5,532 bases of DNA from CAWUIH01 sp963922495. Lineage in GTDB: Bacteria > Pseudomonadota > Gammaproteobacteria > Coxiellales > Coxiellaceae. Shown piece by piece: positions 1 through 5,532 of the stretch (position 1 is its first letter; each line of letters opens with the position of its first letter). The stretch is from NCBI GenBank assembly GCA_963922495.1, contig CAWUIH010000090.1:1-5532 (forward strand). The letters run 5' to 3'. The notes under the pieces were generated by a model that ran no database searches, was not told the DNA's origin, and saw only the letters and a list, made by a program, of their open reading frames with translations. A program made the position numbers and the translations under genes.

Positions 1-54
1 GCGATTAAAGTCTCACTACGAGCCTTTCATGACCAGTGGCAGGCGTTGGCTTGA
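1..54 (+). CDS. Possible C-terminal tail of an upstream gene (partial)
   Basis: Reading from base 1, 17 sense codons (AIKVSLRAFHDQWQALA) end in TGA at 52-54. The peptide looks like an amphipathic C-terminal helix, but it is too short to assign to a family. A second plus-strand frame (from base 2) is also open and ends in TAG at 65-67, giving a tail that ends GRRWLDQID. I therefore cannot be sure which frame is real, or whether either is. No terminator hairpin with a T-run follows either stop. The sequence left of the window would settle it. Confidence 0.25.
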   Translation, partial: AIKVSLRAFHDQWQALA

Positions 55-67
55 TCAAATCGATTAG

Positions 68-398
68 GAACCTGCGTGAGTGAATTGAAATTTTTGAGGC
101 TACTGCAACCTAGAAAAAGCTTTGGTTTCCATTTCTTTGCTTTATTGTCTATATAGTATTTGTATACACAAGATTTTTTTACAAAGTAGGGGAGGAGAAT
201 TTTTTAATTCGATGATTTTAAAAAAGTATAATCCTAGAAAAAGTGGTTGAGCGCGATTAAATGGTGTAACAGATTGATTGAGATCGCGTAATAAAAATTG
301 TCGAAATCACCTCGTTAGTAATGAGCGGCATTTTTATATAGCAAGATGAATCAAAAGGGTATGCCAGAAATTGTGATCCAACTGCTTTTTTAGGATAA
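68..398. other. AT-rich intergenic gap, no supported gene
   Basis: No open frame of credible length is seen on either strand between the possible upstream stop and the 3' end of the tRNA. The gap holds an 11-bp direct repeat (109-119 and 233-243). It also holds a short inverted repeat GAATT-TTTT-AATTC (196-209 region), CGCGAT/ATCGCG arms at 252-257 and 283-288, and a weak stem CTCGTT-AGT-AATGAG at 311-325 with a T-run starting six bases later (331-335). That last structure could end plus-strand transcription, but it is short and contains one G-T pair, so I do not call it a terminator. No clear terminator for the minus-strand tRNA is visible. Confidence 0.6.
109..243. repeat. Pair of 11-bp direct repeats
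   Basis: CCTAGAAAAAG occurs at 109-119 and again at 233-243, so the copies start 124 bases apart. The flanks do not match, so this is a short exact repeat rather than a duplicated element. No transposase or attachment-site context is visible. It may be chance in AT-rich DNA. Confidence 0.4.
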
Positions 399-473
<75 letters not shown>

Positions 474-494
474 ACGGATGCTCTAGAACGTCGT

Positions 495-523
495 ATATTA
501 GCGATATCGCTGGGAATCGTCAA
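495..523 (-). promoter_or_regulatory. Sigma70-type promoter of tRNA-Asn
   Basis: On the minus strand, TTGACG (523-518) is followed by exactly 17 bases and then TAATAT (500-495). The -35 matches the consensus at five of six positions and the -10 at four of six. The tRNA 5' end lies about 21 bases after the -10, so the leader would be short, near 15 bases. A perfect 12-bp palindrome AGCGATATCGCT (500-511) fills most of the spacer and touches the -10. The promoter suggests that the tRNA is transcribed independently of the upstream aminotransferase gene. Confidence 0.7.
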
Positions 524-588
524 TAAATTACCGCTTAAAATTGAAGGTGAGTTGCCTCGAAATAGTGCGTAGCATAAGTCTCTTGTAC

Positions 589-1770
589 TTAACCGAAAAA
601 TCGTTTCAGTCGTATCAGAGATTCTTCTAGCTTTTCACTACTCGTTGCGCAAGATAAGCGAATATTTCCTGGTGAGCCAAATCCACTACCGGGAACCACA
701 GCGACTTTAACTTCATCTAATAGCGCGGTCGCTAATTTGATATCTGATTTAAAACCAAGGGTTTTCATTGCTTCTGAAACATCAGGAAATAAATAAAAGG
801 CGCCGTCAGCTGGTGTGCATCGGACTCCGGCAAGCTGATTTAAACCCTGTAGCATAAAGTTGTGGCGCTGATGATATACTTCAACCATGTATTGTAATTC
901 TGAAGCTCCATGTTTTAACGCTTCCGCAGCCGCTGCTTGCGAAATAGAGCAGGGGTTTGATGTGCTTTGCGATTGTATTTTTTTCATTGCTTGGATAATT
1001 TCTTCGGGCCCTGCTGTGAAGCCAATACGCCATCCCGTCATGGCATAGGCTTTGGAAACGCCGTTTACGACTAGCGTGCGTGGGTGTAGTTCGGGGCATG
1101 CATTGAGAATGTTGGCAAATTTTTCTTGGCCCCATAAAATAAACTCGTAAATATCATCGGTTAAAATGAGTACATTGGGGTGTTTCAATAATACTTCGCC
1201 GAGAGCCTTTAGCTCATTAAGCGAATATGCCATGCCTGTAGGGTTTGATGGAGTATTAATTATAACCATGCGTGTTTTAGGTGTCAGTGCTTTTTCAAGA
1301 TGTTGTGGCGTGATTTTATAACTATCTTTGATGCCAGCCTTGACAATAATCGGTATGCCTTCTGCTAATTCCACCATGGAGGGGTAGCTGACCCAGTATG
1401 GAGCAGGTATGATGACTTCGTCACCTTTATTTAGAGTTGCTAACAGGGCGTTGTAAATAGAGTGCTTGGCACCGGAGCTAGCGATAATTTCTTTAGTGCT
1501 ATATTTTAAGTTATTATCTCGTTTGAATTTTTCAATAATAGCTAGTTTTAATTCTTGAAAACCATCAACATTAGTGTATTTTGTAAAGCTGTTATGAATG
1601 GCGCTGATGGCTGCATTTTTAGCAAATTCTGGTGTGTCAAAGTCTGGCTCACCGGCGCTGAGGCTAATCACGTCATGACCCTGAACTTTGAGGCTGCGCG
1701 CCAGATCAGAAACCGCAATAGTTGGTGACGATTTGAGCTGTTGGGCTCGTTTTGCGATGAAATGGCTCAT
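589..1770 (-). CDS. aspB: Aspartate aminotransferase, class I fold type I, subgroup Ib
   Basis: This is a PLP-dependent cytosolic aminotransferase that should exchange the amino group between aspartate and 2-oxoglutarate, linking oxaloacetate to amino-acid synthesis. The 393-residue product has the normal family length. Visible landmarks, numbered from the chosen ATG, are AGEPDFDTP (about 39-47), the SNPTG loop with Asn176, Asp205 and Tyr208 in DDIYE, the Schiff-base Lys240 in GVSKAYAMTGWR, Arg248 after it, and the carboxylate-binding Arg371 in GNIRLS. Lys102 in GAKH aligns with the lysine that binds the distal carboxylate in Thermus AspAT, which favours acidic substrates. Some relatives also use prephenate, and the sequence alone does not exclude that. 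I chose ATG at 1770 over an in-frame GTG at 1782 because the Shine-Dalgarno GGAG overlaps that GTG. The gene diverges from uvrB. No terminator is seen after its TAA stop, so readthrough into the tRNA is possible. Confidence 0.93.
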   Translation of the reverse strand: MSHFIAKRAQQLKSSPTIAVSDLARSLKVQGHDVISLSAGEPDFDTPEFAKNAAISAIHNSFTKYTNVDGFQELKLAIIEKFKRDNNLKYSTKEIIASSGAKHSIYNALLATLNKGDEVIIPAPYWVSYPSMVELAEGIPIIVKAGIKDSYKITPQHLEKALTPKTRMVIINTPSNPTGMAYSLNELKALGEVLLKHPNVLILTDDIYEFILWGQEKFANILNACPELHPRTLVVNGVSKAYAMTGWRIGFTAGPEEIIQAMKKIQSQSTSNPCSISQAAAAEALKHGASELQYMVEVYHQRHNFMLQGLNQLAGVRCTPADGAFYLFPDVSEAMKTLGFKSDIKLATALLDEVKVAVVPGSGFGSPGNIRLSCATSSEKLEESLIRLKRFFG

Positions 1771-1776
1771 GAGTTT

Positions 1777-1780
1777 CTCC
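1777..1780 (-). promoter_or_regulatory. Ribosome binding site that sets the aspB start
   Basis: On the minus strand GGAG lies six bases before the ATG at 1770-1768, an ideal distance. The alternative GTG (1782-1780) overlaps this motif and has no purine-rich site of its own at a suitable distance. The longer reading would add only four residues (GTG-GAG-AAA-CTC) that the family does not need. Confidence 0.75.
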
Positions 1781-1793
1781 ACATATTTTGCCG

Positions 1794-1822
1794 ATTAAGC
1801 GTAACGGAATCTGATGTCACAA
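1794..1822 (-). promoter_or_regulatory. Possible aspB promoter
   Basis: On the minus strand TTGTGA (1822-1817) and CTTAAT (1799-1794) are 17 bases apart, and each matches the sigma70 consensus at four of six positions. The leader to the ATG at 1770 would be short, about 17 bases. The proposed -35 lies almost exactly on top of the proposed uvrB -35 on the other strand. This is a weak match in AT-rich DNA. Confidence 0.35.
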
Positions 1823-1845
1823 ACAACTGCATTTTCGGTTATAAT
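1816..1845 (+). promoter_or_regulatory. Probable uvrB promoter
   Basis: A perfect TATAAT lies at 1840-1845, with GTCACA (four of six to TTGACA) at 1816-1821 and an 18-base spacer. Transcription would start near 1852, leaving a leader of roughly 25 bases before the uvrB ATG. No good match to the gammaproteobacterial LexA box (CTG-N10-CAG) is seen in the intergenic region, so SOS control of the E. coli kind is not supported. Confidence 0.6.
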
Positions 1846-1877
1846 GCGGTGTTTTTTAAAAACATGCGATGTGAATA

Positions 1878-3896
1878 ATGAATAAATCTTTTGAAGTCGT
1901 GTCCCCATTTAAACCCAGCGGTGACCAACCGCAGGCAATCAAAAAAATCACAGAGGGTTTGAGTGACGGCTTGATGTATCAAACTTTATTAGGCGTTACG
2001 GGTTCAGGAAAAACCTTTACCATTGCTAATGTCATTGAGCAGTTACAACGTCCTGCAATCGTTTTATGCCCTAATAAGACTTTGGCGGCACAATTTTATG
2101 CAGAAATGAGAGAATTCTTTCCTAAAAATGCAGTTGAGTATTTTGTTTCTTATTATGATTATTATCAACCTGAAGCGTATGTACCTAGTTCGGATACATA
2201 TATCGAGAAAGATGCTTCAATTAATGACCATATTGAACAAATGCGCTTGTCAGCAACTAAGGCACTCACTGAACGTCATGATGCCATTGTGGTTGCTACG
2301 GTTTCGGCAATTTACGGTTTGGGTGATCCTGATTCGTATTTAAAAATGTTGTTGCATGTCTCGCGTGGTGATGAAATTGACCAGCGTTCTATCTTATGTC
2401 GCCTTGCTGAAATGCAATACACACGCAATGATACAGAATTGCATCGTGCCACCTATCGCGTTAATGGTGATGTGATTGATATTTATCCTGCCGATTCAGA
2501 AAAAGAAGCAATTCGTATTGAATTATTTGATAATGAAGTCGAAAATATCGGTTTTTTTGATCCGCTTACGGGTGAGATGTTACGACGGGTGCCACGCACC
2601 ACGATTTACCCAAAAACTCATTATGTCACACCACGCGACAAATTATTAGCAACTATTGACTACATCAAAATCGAATTAAAGCAACGCTTGGAAGAATTAG
2701 AAAAAAATAATAAATTAGTAGAGCGGCAACGTTTAGAGCAGCGCACACTATTTGATATCGAAATGATTTTGGAGTTAGGCTATTGTTCGGGTATTGAAAA
2801 TTATTCACGTTATTTGTCAGGGCGAAATGCAGGGGAGCCGCCCCCGACACTAATAGAATATTTACCGAAGGATGCGCTACTGATTATTGATGAATCGCAT
2901 GTGACGATTCCACAAATTGGTGGGATGTATCGCGGTGATCGTTCTCGTAAACAAACATTAGTGGAGTACGGCTTTCGTTTGCCATCAGCACTGGATAATC
3001 GTCCGCTGCAATTTGAAGAATTTGAAAAATTGTCTCCGCAAACAATTTTTGTTTCTGCCACGCCCGGCGCTTATGAAAAACAACATGCCGATGCTGTGGT
3101 GGAATTGATTGTGCGCCCAACAGGTTTAATTGATCCTGAAATTGAGGTGCGTCCGATAGCAAGCCAAGTGGATGATGTGTTATCAGAAATTAATAAGCGT
3201 GTTGCTAAAAAAGAACGCGTGTTAGTGACCACGTTGACTAAACGGATGTCAGAAGATTTAACGGAATACTTAGCAGAGCACGATGTCAAGGTGCGCTATT
3301 TGCATTCAGATATTGATACCGTCGAGCGTGTGGAAATTATTCGTGATTTACGTTTGGGAACCTTTGATGTTTTAGTTGGCATTAACTTATTACGCGAAGG
3401 GCTGGATATTCCTGAAGTGTCTTTGGTTGCGGTATTGGATGCCGATAAGGAGGGTTTTTTGCGCTCAGAACGTTCACTCATACAAACAATGGGTCGTGCA
3501 GCGCGCAATATTAATGGTAAAGCAATTTTATACGCAGATAAAATCACTGATTCAATGCGTAAAGCGATGGATGAAGCGGATCGTCGTCGCAAAATTCAAA
3601 TCGCTTACAATAAAAAACACGGTATTACACCGCGCTCAGTTAAAAAAGCTATTAATGAAATTATTGAAGGATCAAGTGATTATAAAAGTAAAGTGGTGGC
3701 TTTTAATGACGCTCAAAAAGTGGCGGAACAAGAGTCGGAATATATTGCAATGTCACCTAAAAAACTGGCAAAGTACTTACGCGAACTAGAAGAGGCAATG
3801 TACCGTCATGCACGTAACCTAGAGTTTGAAGAAGCAGCTAAATGCCGTAATAAAATTGAACGTATTCGCAAGAGTGTAATGGAGGTGAAAGAGTAG
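1878..3896 (+). CDS. uvrB: Excinuclease ABC subunit B (UvrB)
   Basis: UvrB is the damage-verifying helicase-like subunit of nucleotide excision repair in the cytosol. UvrA loads it onto lesions, it then recruits UvrC for the two incisions, and it is released with UvrD. The 672 residues match E. coli UvrB (673) closely along the whole length. Landmarks are Walker A GVTGSGKT (39-46), the tyrosine-rich beta-hairpin that threads behind the lesion (about 90-111, with Tyr92, 93, 95, 96, 101 and 108), Walker B DESH (338-341), SATPG (393-397) and motif VI QTMGRAARN (536-544). A C-terminal UVR domain (about 625-662), which contacts UvrC, completes the protein. The start is fixed by alignment of MNKSFEVVSPFKPSGDQP with known N-termini. 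An in-frame ATG at 1869 runs straight into TGA. The ribosome binding site is weak, and a small ACAT-GCG-ATGT hairpin (1862-1872) sits where it should be. Nothing is truncated or frameshifted. Confidence 0.99.
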   Translation: MNKSFEVVSPFKPSGDQPQAIKKITEGLSDGLMYQTLLGVTGSGKTFTIANVIEQLQRPAIVLCPNKTLAAQFYAEMREFFPKNAVEYFVSYYDYYQPEAYVPSSDTYIEKDASINDHIEQMRLSATKALTERHDAIVVATVSAIYGLGDPDSYLKMLLHVSRGDEIDQRSILCRLAEMQYTRNDTELHRATYRVNGDVIDIYPADSEKEAIRIELFDNEVENIGFFDPLTGEMLRRVPRTTIYPKTHYVTPRDKLLATIDYIKIELKQRLEELEKNNKLVERQRLEQRTLFDIEMILELGYCSGIENYSRYLSGRNAGEPPPTLIEYLPKDALLIIDESHVTIPQIGGMYRGDRSRKQTLVEYGFRLPSALDNRPLQFEEFEKLSPQTIFVSATPGAYEKQHADAVVELIVRPTGLIDPEIEVRPIASQVDDVLSEINKRVAKKERVLVTTLTKRMSEDLTEYLAEHDVKVRYLHSDIDTVERVEIIRDLRLGTFDVLVGINLLREGLDIPEVSLVAVLDADKEGFLRSERSLIQTMGRAARNINGKAILYADKITDSMRKAMDEADRRRKIQIAYNKKHGITPRSVKKAINEIIEGSSDYKSKVVAFNDAQKVAEQESEYIAMSPKKLAKYLRELEEAMYRHARNLEFEEAAKCRNKIERIRKSVMEVKE

Positions 3897-3943
3897 CGGC
3901 CATGGCTCATTTACGTGCACATGGATGGTTGTGAGTTGTTTAG

Positions 3944-4525
3944 TTATTTGTTTGTTTGAGATTTTTGAGTGGGTACATCTACTAGTGTTGCTGATGCGTC
4001 GCTTTCAGACCCATTATTGAATAGCCCTTGAGAATTTTCTCCGGGGTTAGTCAAGGATAAACGTAAGCTTTCCATTGATTTATTTCGTCTTAGTGATTCT
4101 TTTTGCTCTTGTCCAAGTGTTAGTGGGTTTTCAGACGACGGTGCGAGTAATTTTTGGACTTGTGTTTCAACTGCTGTAAGTTTTTCTTGCATCGCTGCCA
4201 TTGTTTTTTTTAATTCGTCGTTAAGTTTGGTAACTTGTGTTTGTAATTGCCTCAGTGAATCTCTAGGAATTGTCACCCTATCCGATTGTTCGGGGAAATC
4301 GAGTGGTTGACTTTGCGGTGTTGGTGAATGTGAATGACTATCTGAACCAAATGCTTCCGAATCCAATTGGCTTGTTTGGCCATAAAGAATATTGCTATCC
4401 CCTGACTTTTGGCGTTTGATCTGATGATTATCACCAGAACTTTGACTGAAAAGAGAGCTTTCTGAGCCTTGTTTTTCGTGAGAGCCTCTTTTTTTTCGCT
4501 TCCCGAGATTCTTATTTTCTCTCAT
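3944..4525 (-). CDS. Ser/Gln-rich orphan protein with basic N-terminus and coiled coil
   Basis: I do not recognise this 193-residue protein. It is very hydrophilic, with 29 serines (15%), no cysteine and no tryptophan, and has no signal peptide or membrane segment. Residues 8-14 (GKRKKRG) and 37-40 (KRQK) are basic clusters resembling nuclear localisation signals. Residues 15-85 are Ser/Gln/Asp-rich and probably disordered. Residues about 88-127 form a likely amphipathic coiled coil with hydrophobic positions L91, L94, V98, L101, L105, M112, L116, V119, V123 and L126. The C-terminal 65 residues are again polar. A modest GAGAG site precedes the ATG by a few bases. The gene is convergent to uvrB (47-bp gap) and divergent from dedA. 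A secreted effector or a lineage-specific structural protein is possible; both are inference. The ORF is long for chance in AT-rich DNA and has a coherent domain pattern, so I think it is real. Confidence 0.6.
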   Translation of the reverse strand: MRENKNLGKRKKRGSHEKQGSESSLFSQSSGDNHQIKRQKSGDSNILYGQTSQLDSEAFGSDSHSHSPTPQSQPLDFPEQSDRVTIPRDSLRQLQTQVTKLNDELKKTMAAMQEKLTAVETQVQKLLAPSSENPLTLGQEQKESLRRNKSMESLRLSLTNPGENSQGLFNNGSESDASATLVDVPTQKSQTNK

Positions 4526-4578
4526 TGTGCTCTCGTTATTTATGTTCCGTAAATTTCATTCTACGGTGAATATATGTA

Positions 4579-4602
4579 ATGATATGGTGACCATCATATC
4601 AT
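4579..4602. repeat. 24-bp inverted repeat between divergent genes, operator-like
   Basis: ATGATATG (4579-4586) and CATATCAT (4595-4602) are perfect 8-base inverted arms around the 8-base spacer GTGACCAT. A second, nested palindrome ATGGT-G-ACCAT (4584-4594) uses part of the left arm and the spacer, so two alternative foldings exist. It lies 53 bases before the orphan ORF start and 48 bases before the dedA start. No T-run follows on either side, so it is more like a regulator site than a terminator. No regulator is identified. Confidence 0.5.
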
Positions 4603-4637
4603 AGCTTTGCATCAAGTGAGGTGTAGATATATTTAAT

Positions 4638-4642
4638 AGAGG
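4638..4642 (+). promoter_or_regulatory. Ribosome binding site of dedA
   Basis: AGAGG lies eight bases before the ATG at 4651, a good match and distance. It supports that ATG as the start of the DedA-family protein. No strong -35/-10 pair could be called upstream on the plus strand. Confidence 0.6.
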
Positions 4643-4650
4643 CTTAATAT

Positions 4651-5253
4651 ATGCATGACATTAATCTTGTGGTATGGGTAAAAACCATCGGATATACCGG
4701 TATCTTTTTGATTCTTTTTTTGCAGACGGCGTTCTTTTTTACATTTTTCTTACCAGGTGACAGCTTGATGTTTGCAGCCGGATTATTGGCTGCACAAAGA
4801 GCATTTGATATTGAGCTGTTGCTGCCGGTTTCCATTGTGGTGGTGATTGCCGGATATTTCATCGCTTACTTGATTGGAGAACGTTTTGGCACTTGGTTGT
4901 TGCAACGACCGGATTCTTTTTGGCTTAGAAAGAGGTACATCGTGAATACTGAAAAGTTTTATACTAAGCATGGCGGTAAGGCTATGATTTTAGGAAGGCT
5001 AATCCCTGTTATTCGCTCTTTTGTACCCGTTGTTGCGGGCATGGGTCGAATGTCCTTAAACAAATTTGCATTGTTCAATGTGATTGGTGGTTGTATTTGG
5101 GCCGGTGGTTTCACGCTGGGCGGTTACTTTTTGGGTCATTACATTCCGAATATTGGGGTTTATGTGTTGCCAATTATTCTATTTATCATCATATTGTCAA
5201 TTACCCCTGGTATTTGGACAGTGATTAGGCGACGCTTGTCTAAATCGAAATGA
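4651..5253 (+). CDS. dedA: DedA-family (VTT/SNARE-associated) inner-membrane protein
   Basis: DedA proteins are inner-membrane proteins with the VTT fold. Family members have been linked to recycling of lipid carriers (undecaprenyl phosphate), phospholipid movement and proton-dependent membrane homeostasis. Which role applies here cannot be told from the sequence. The 200-residue product is of normal length. It has hydrophobic segments at about 13-35, 55-76, 137-161 and 168-188. The family signatures are clear: LPGDSLMFAAG (34-44) with acidic Asp37 and a further Asp53, and GRLIPVIRSFVPVVAGMG (115-132) with the paired Arg116 and Arg122. Asn143, Gly146 and Trp150 follow in the last conserved block, and the tail is basic (RRRLSKSK). 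The acidic and arginine residues correspond to ones needed for function in E. coli YqjA, by my recollection of the family. The next gene follows on the same strand after 68 bases, so co-transcription is possible. Confidence 0.93.
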   Translation: MHDINLVVWVKTIGYTGIFLILFLQTAFFFTFFLPGDSLMFAAGLLAAQRAFDIELLLPVSIVVVIAGYFIAYLIGERFGTWLLQRPDSFWLRKRYIVNTEKFYTKHGGKAMILGRLIPVIRSFVPVVAGMGRMSLNKFALFNVIGGCIWAGGFTLGGYFLGHYIPNIGVYVLPIILFIIILSITPGIWTVIRRRLSKSK

Positions 5254-5321
5254 GAATAGTGCTTTCATTGTGTACTCAGATAGTTCATAATCGAGTGCAT
5301 GTTTCAATAGTTTGAGTTGTT

Positions 5322-5532
5322 GTGTCTGCAAAAACTACCCTAAAATCAAGTTTGCCCTACGGCATATTTCTTTGGATCATCACTGCTGTCTTGTACGGTC
5401 TTGATTATCTACAACATACAGTTCCTAGTGTTTTGATTGGCCCTATTTCACACAGTATTGGTGTGGATACAATGACCATCGCCGATATCATGAGTTTGTA
5501 TTTCCCCGTTTATGCCTTGTCGCAAATACCGG
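5322..5532 (+). CDS. MFS transporter, N-terminal part (runs off the window)
   Basis: The frame from GTG at 5322 stays open to the end of the window and gives 70 residues. A short polar N-terminus (MSAKTTLKSS) leads into a first membrane helix (about 12-30) that ends in the charged YGLDYLQHTVPSVL stretch. A loop of about 20 residues and the start of helix 2 (MSLYFPVYALSQIP, about 57-70) follow. In the major facilitator superfamily the sequence after SQIP normally continues into motif A (G-x-L-x-D), which would fall just beyond the window. The substrate is unknown. An in-frame TGA at 5313-5315 bars a start further upstream, and GTG at 5322 is the first plausible start after it, though the preceding GAG is a weak ribosome site. 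The 68 bases after dedA hold a possible CATAAT (5286-5291) but no convincing -35. Confidence 0.8.
   Translation, partial: MSAKTTLKSSLPYGIFLWIITAVLYGLDYLQHTVPSVLIGPISHSIGVDTMTIADIMSLYFPVYALSQIP

Noticed and set aside
189..250. GGGGAGGAG purine run followed by a 12-codon mini-ORF starting ATG at 212 (MILKKYNPRKSG)
   Set aside because: The purine run ends 14 bases before the ATG, too far for a good ribosome site. The peptide is tiny and partly encoded by the 11-bp repeat, and nothing supports translation.
252..288. CGCGAT/ATCGCG inverted arms separated by 25 bases
   Set aside because: The arms are only six bases with a long loop and no T-run, so they were not called a terminator or RNA structure.
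881..1135. An 84-codon minus-strand ORF inside the aminotransferase gene
   Set aside because: It is an overlapping frame of a well-conserved enzyme gene, with no family resemblance and no start signal.
1851..1863. GTTTTT-T-AAAAAC inverted repeat in the uvrB leader
   Set aside because: It is a pure A/T stem at the expected transcription start, too weak and too simple to call a regulatory hairpin.
3376..3789. A 137-codon plus-strand ORF in another frame, and several minus-strand ORFs of 60-98 codons, all inside uvrB
   Set aside because: They lie wholly within the strongly conserved uvrB frame, their peptides have no recognisable domain, and they are expected shadows of a long AT-rich coding region.
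3897..3943. Possible bidirectional terminator between convergent uvrB and the orphan ORF
   Set aside because: Only short palindromes (GCCATGGC, GTGCAC) are present, with no stable GC-rich stem directly followed by a T-run on either strand.
4644..4971. Minus-strand ORFs of 62 and 72 codons opposite dedA
   Set aside because: They lie antisense to a clear DedA-family protein with conserved motifs and have no recognisable features of their own.

Overview
The window looks like ordinary chromosomal DNA of an AT-rich gammaproteobacterium, most plausibly of the Legionellales (Coxiella, Rickettsiella, Aquicella and Legionella relatives). This placement is an inference. It rests on the close match of UvrB to its gammaproteobacterial orthologues, the low GC content, and the order aminotransferase / uvrB / MFS transporter, which I recall from Coxiella-type genomes but could not check here.

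Layout from left to right. Bases 1-54 may be the tail of an upstream gene. Bases 68-398 are an AT-rich gap with short repeats but no supported gene. A tRNA-Asn(GTT) gene with an encoded CCA lies on the minus strand at 399-473, behind a good sigma70-type promoter. A subgroup Ib aspartate aminotransferase (aspB-like, minus strand) follows. It diverges from uvrB (plus strand) across about 107 bp that hold a clear uvrB promoter. uvrB is intact and full length. Convergent to it on the minus strand is a 193-residue Ser/Gln-rich orphan ORF with a basic N-terminus and a central coiled coil. A divergent 125-bp intergenic region with a 24-bp inverted repeat separates this orphan from a DedA-family membrane protein gene (plus strand). 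The window ends inside the first two membrane segments of an MFS transporter gene.

Most of the window is housekeeping: amino-acid metabolism, nucleotide excision repair, an Asn tRNA and membrane transport or lipid homeostasis. I see no shared pathway and no convincing multi-gene operon, apart from possible co-transcription of dedA with the MFS gene (68-bp gap, same strand, no visible terminator). The only element that looks lineage-specific is the orphan ORF. Its composition (no Cys or Trp, about 15% Ser, a KRKKR cluster near the N-terminus, an amphipathic helix) would suit a secreted effector of a host-associated bacterium, but the sequence does not prove this. I found no mobile element, CRISPR array or defence system.
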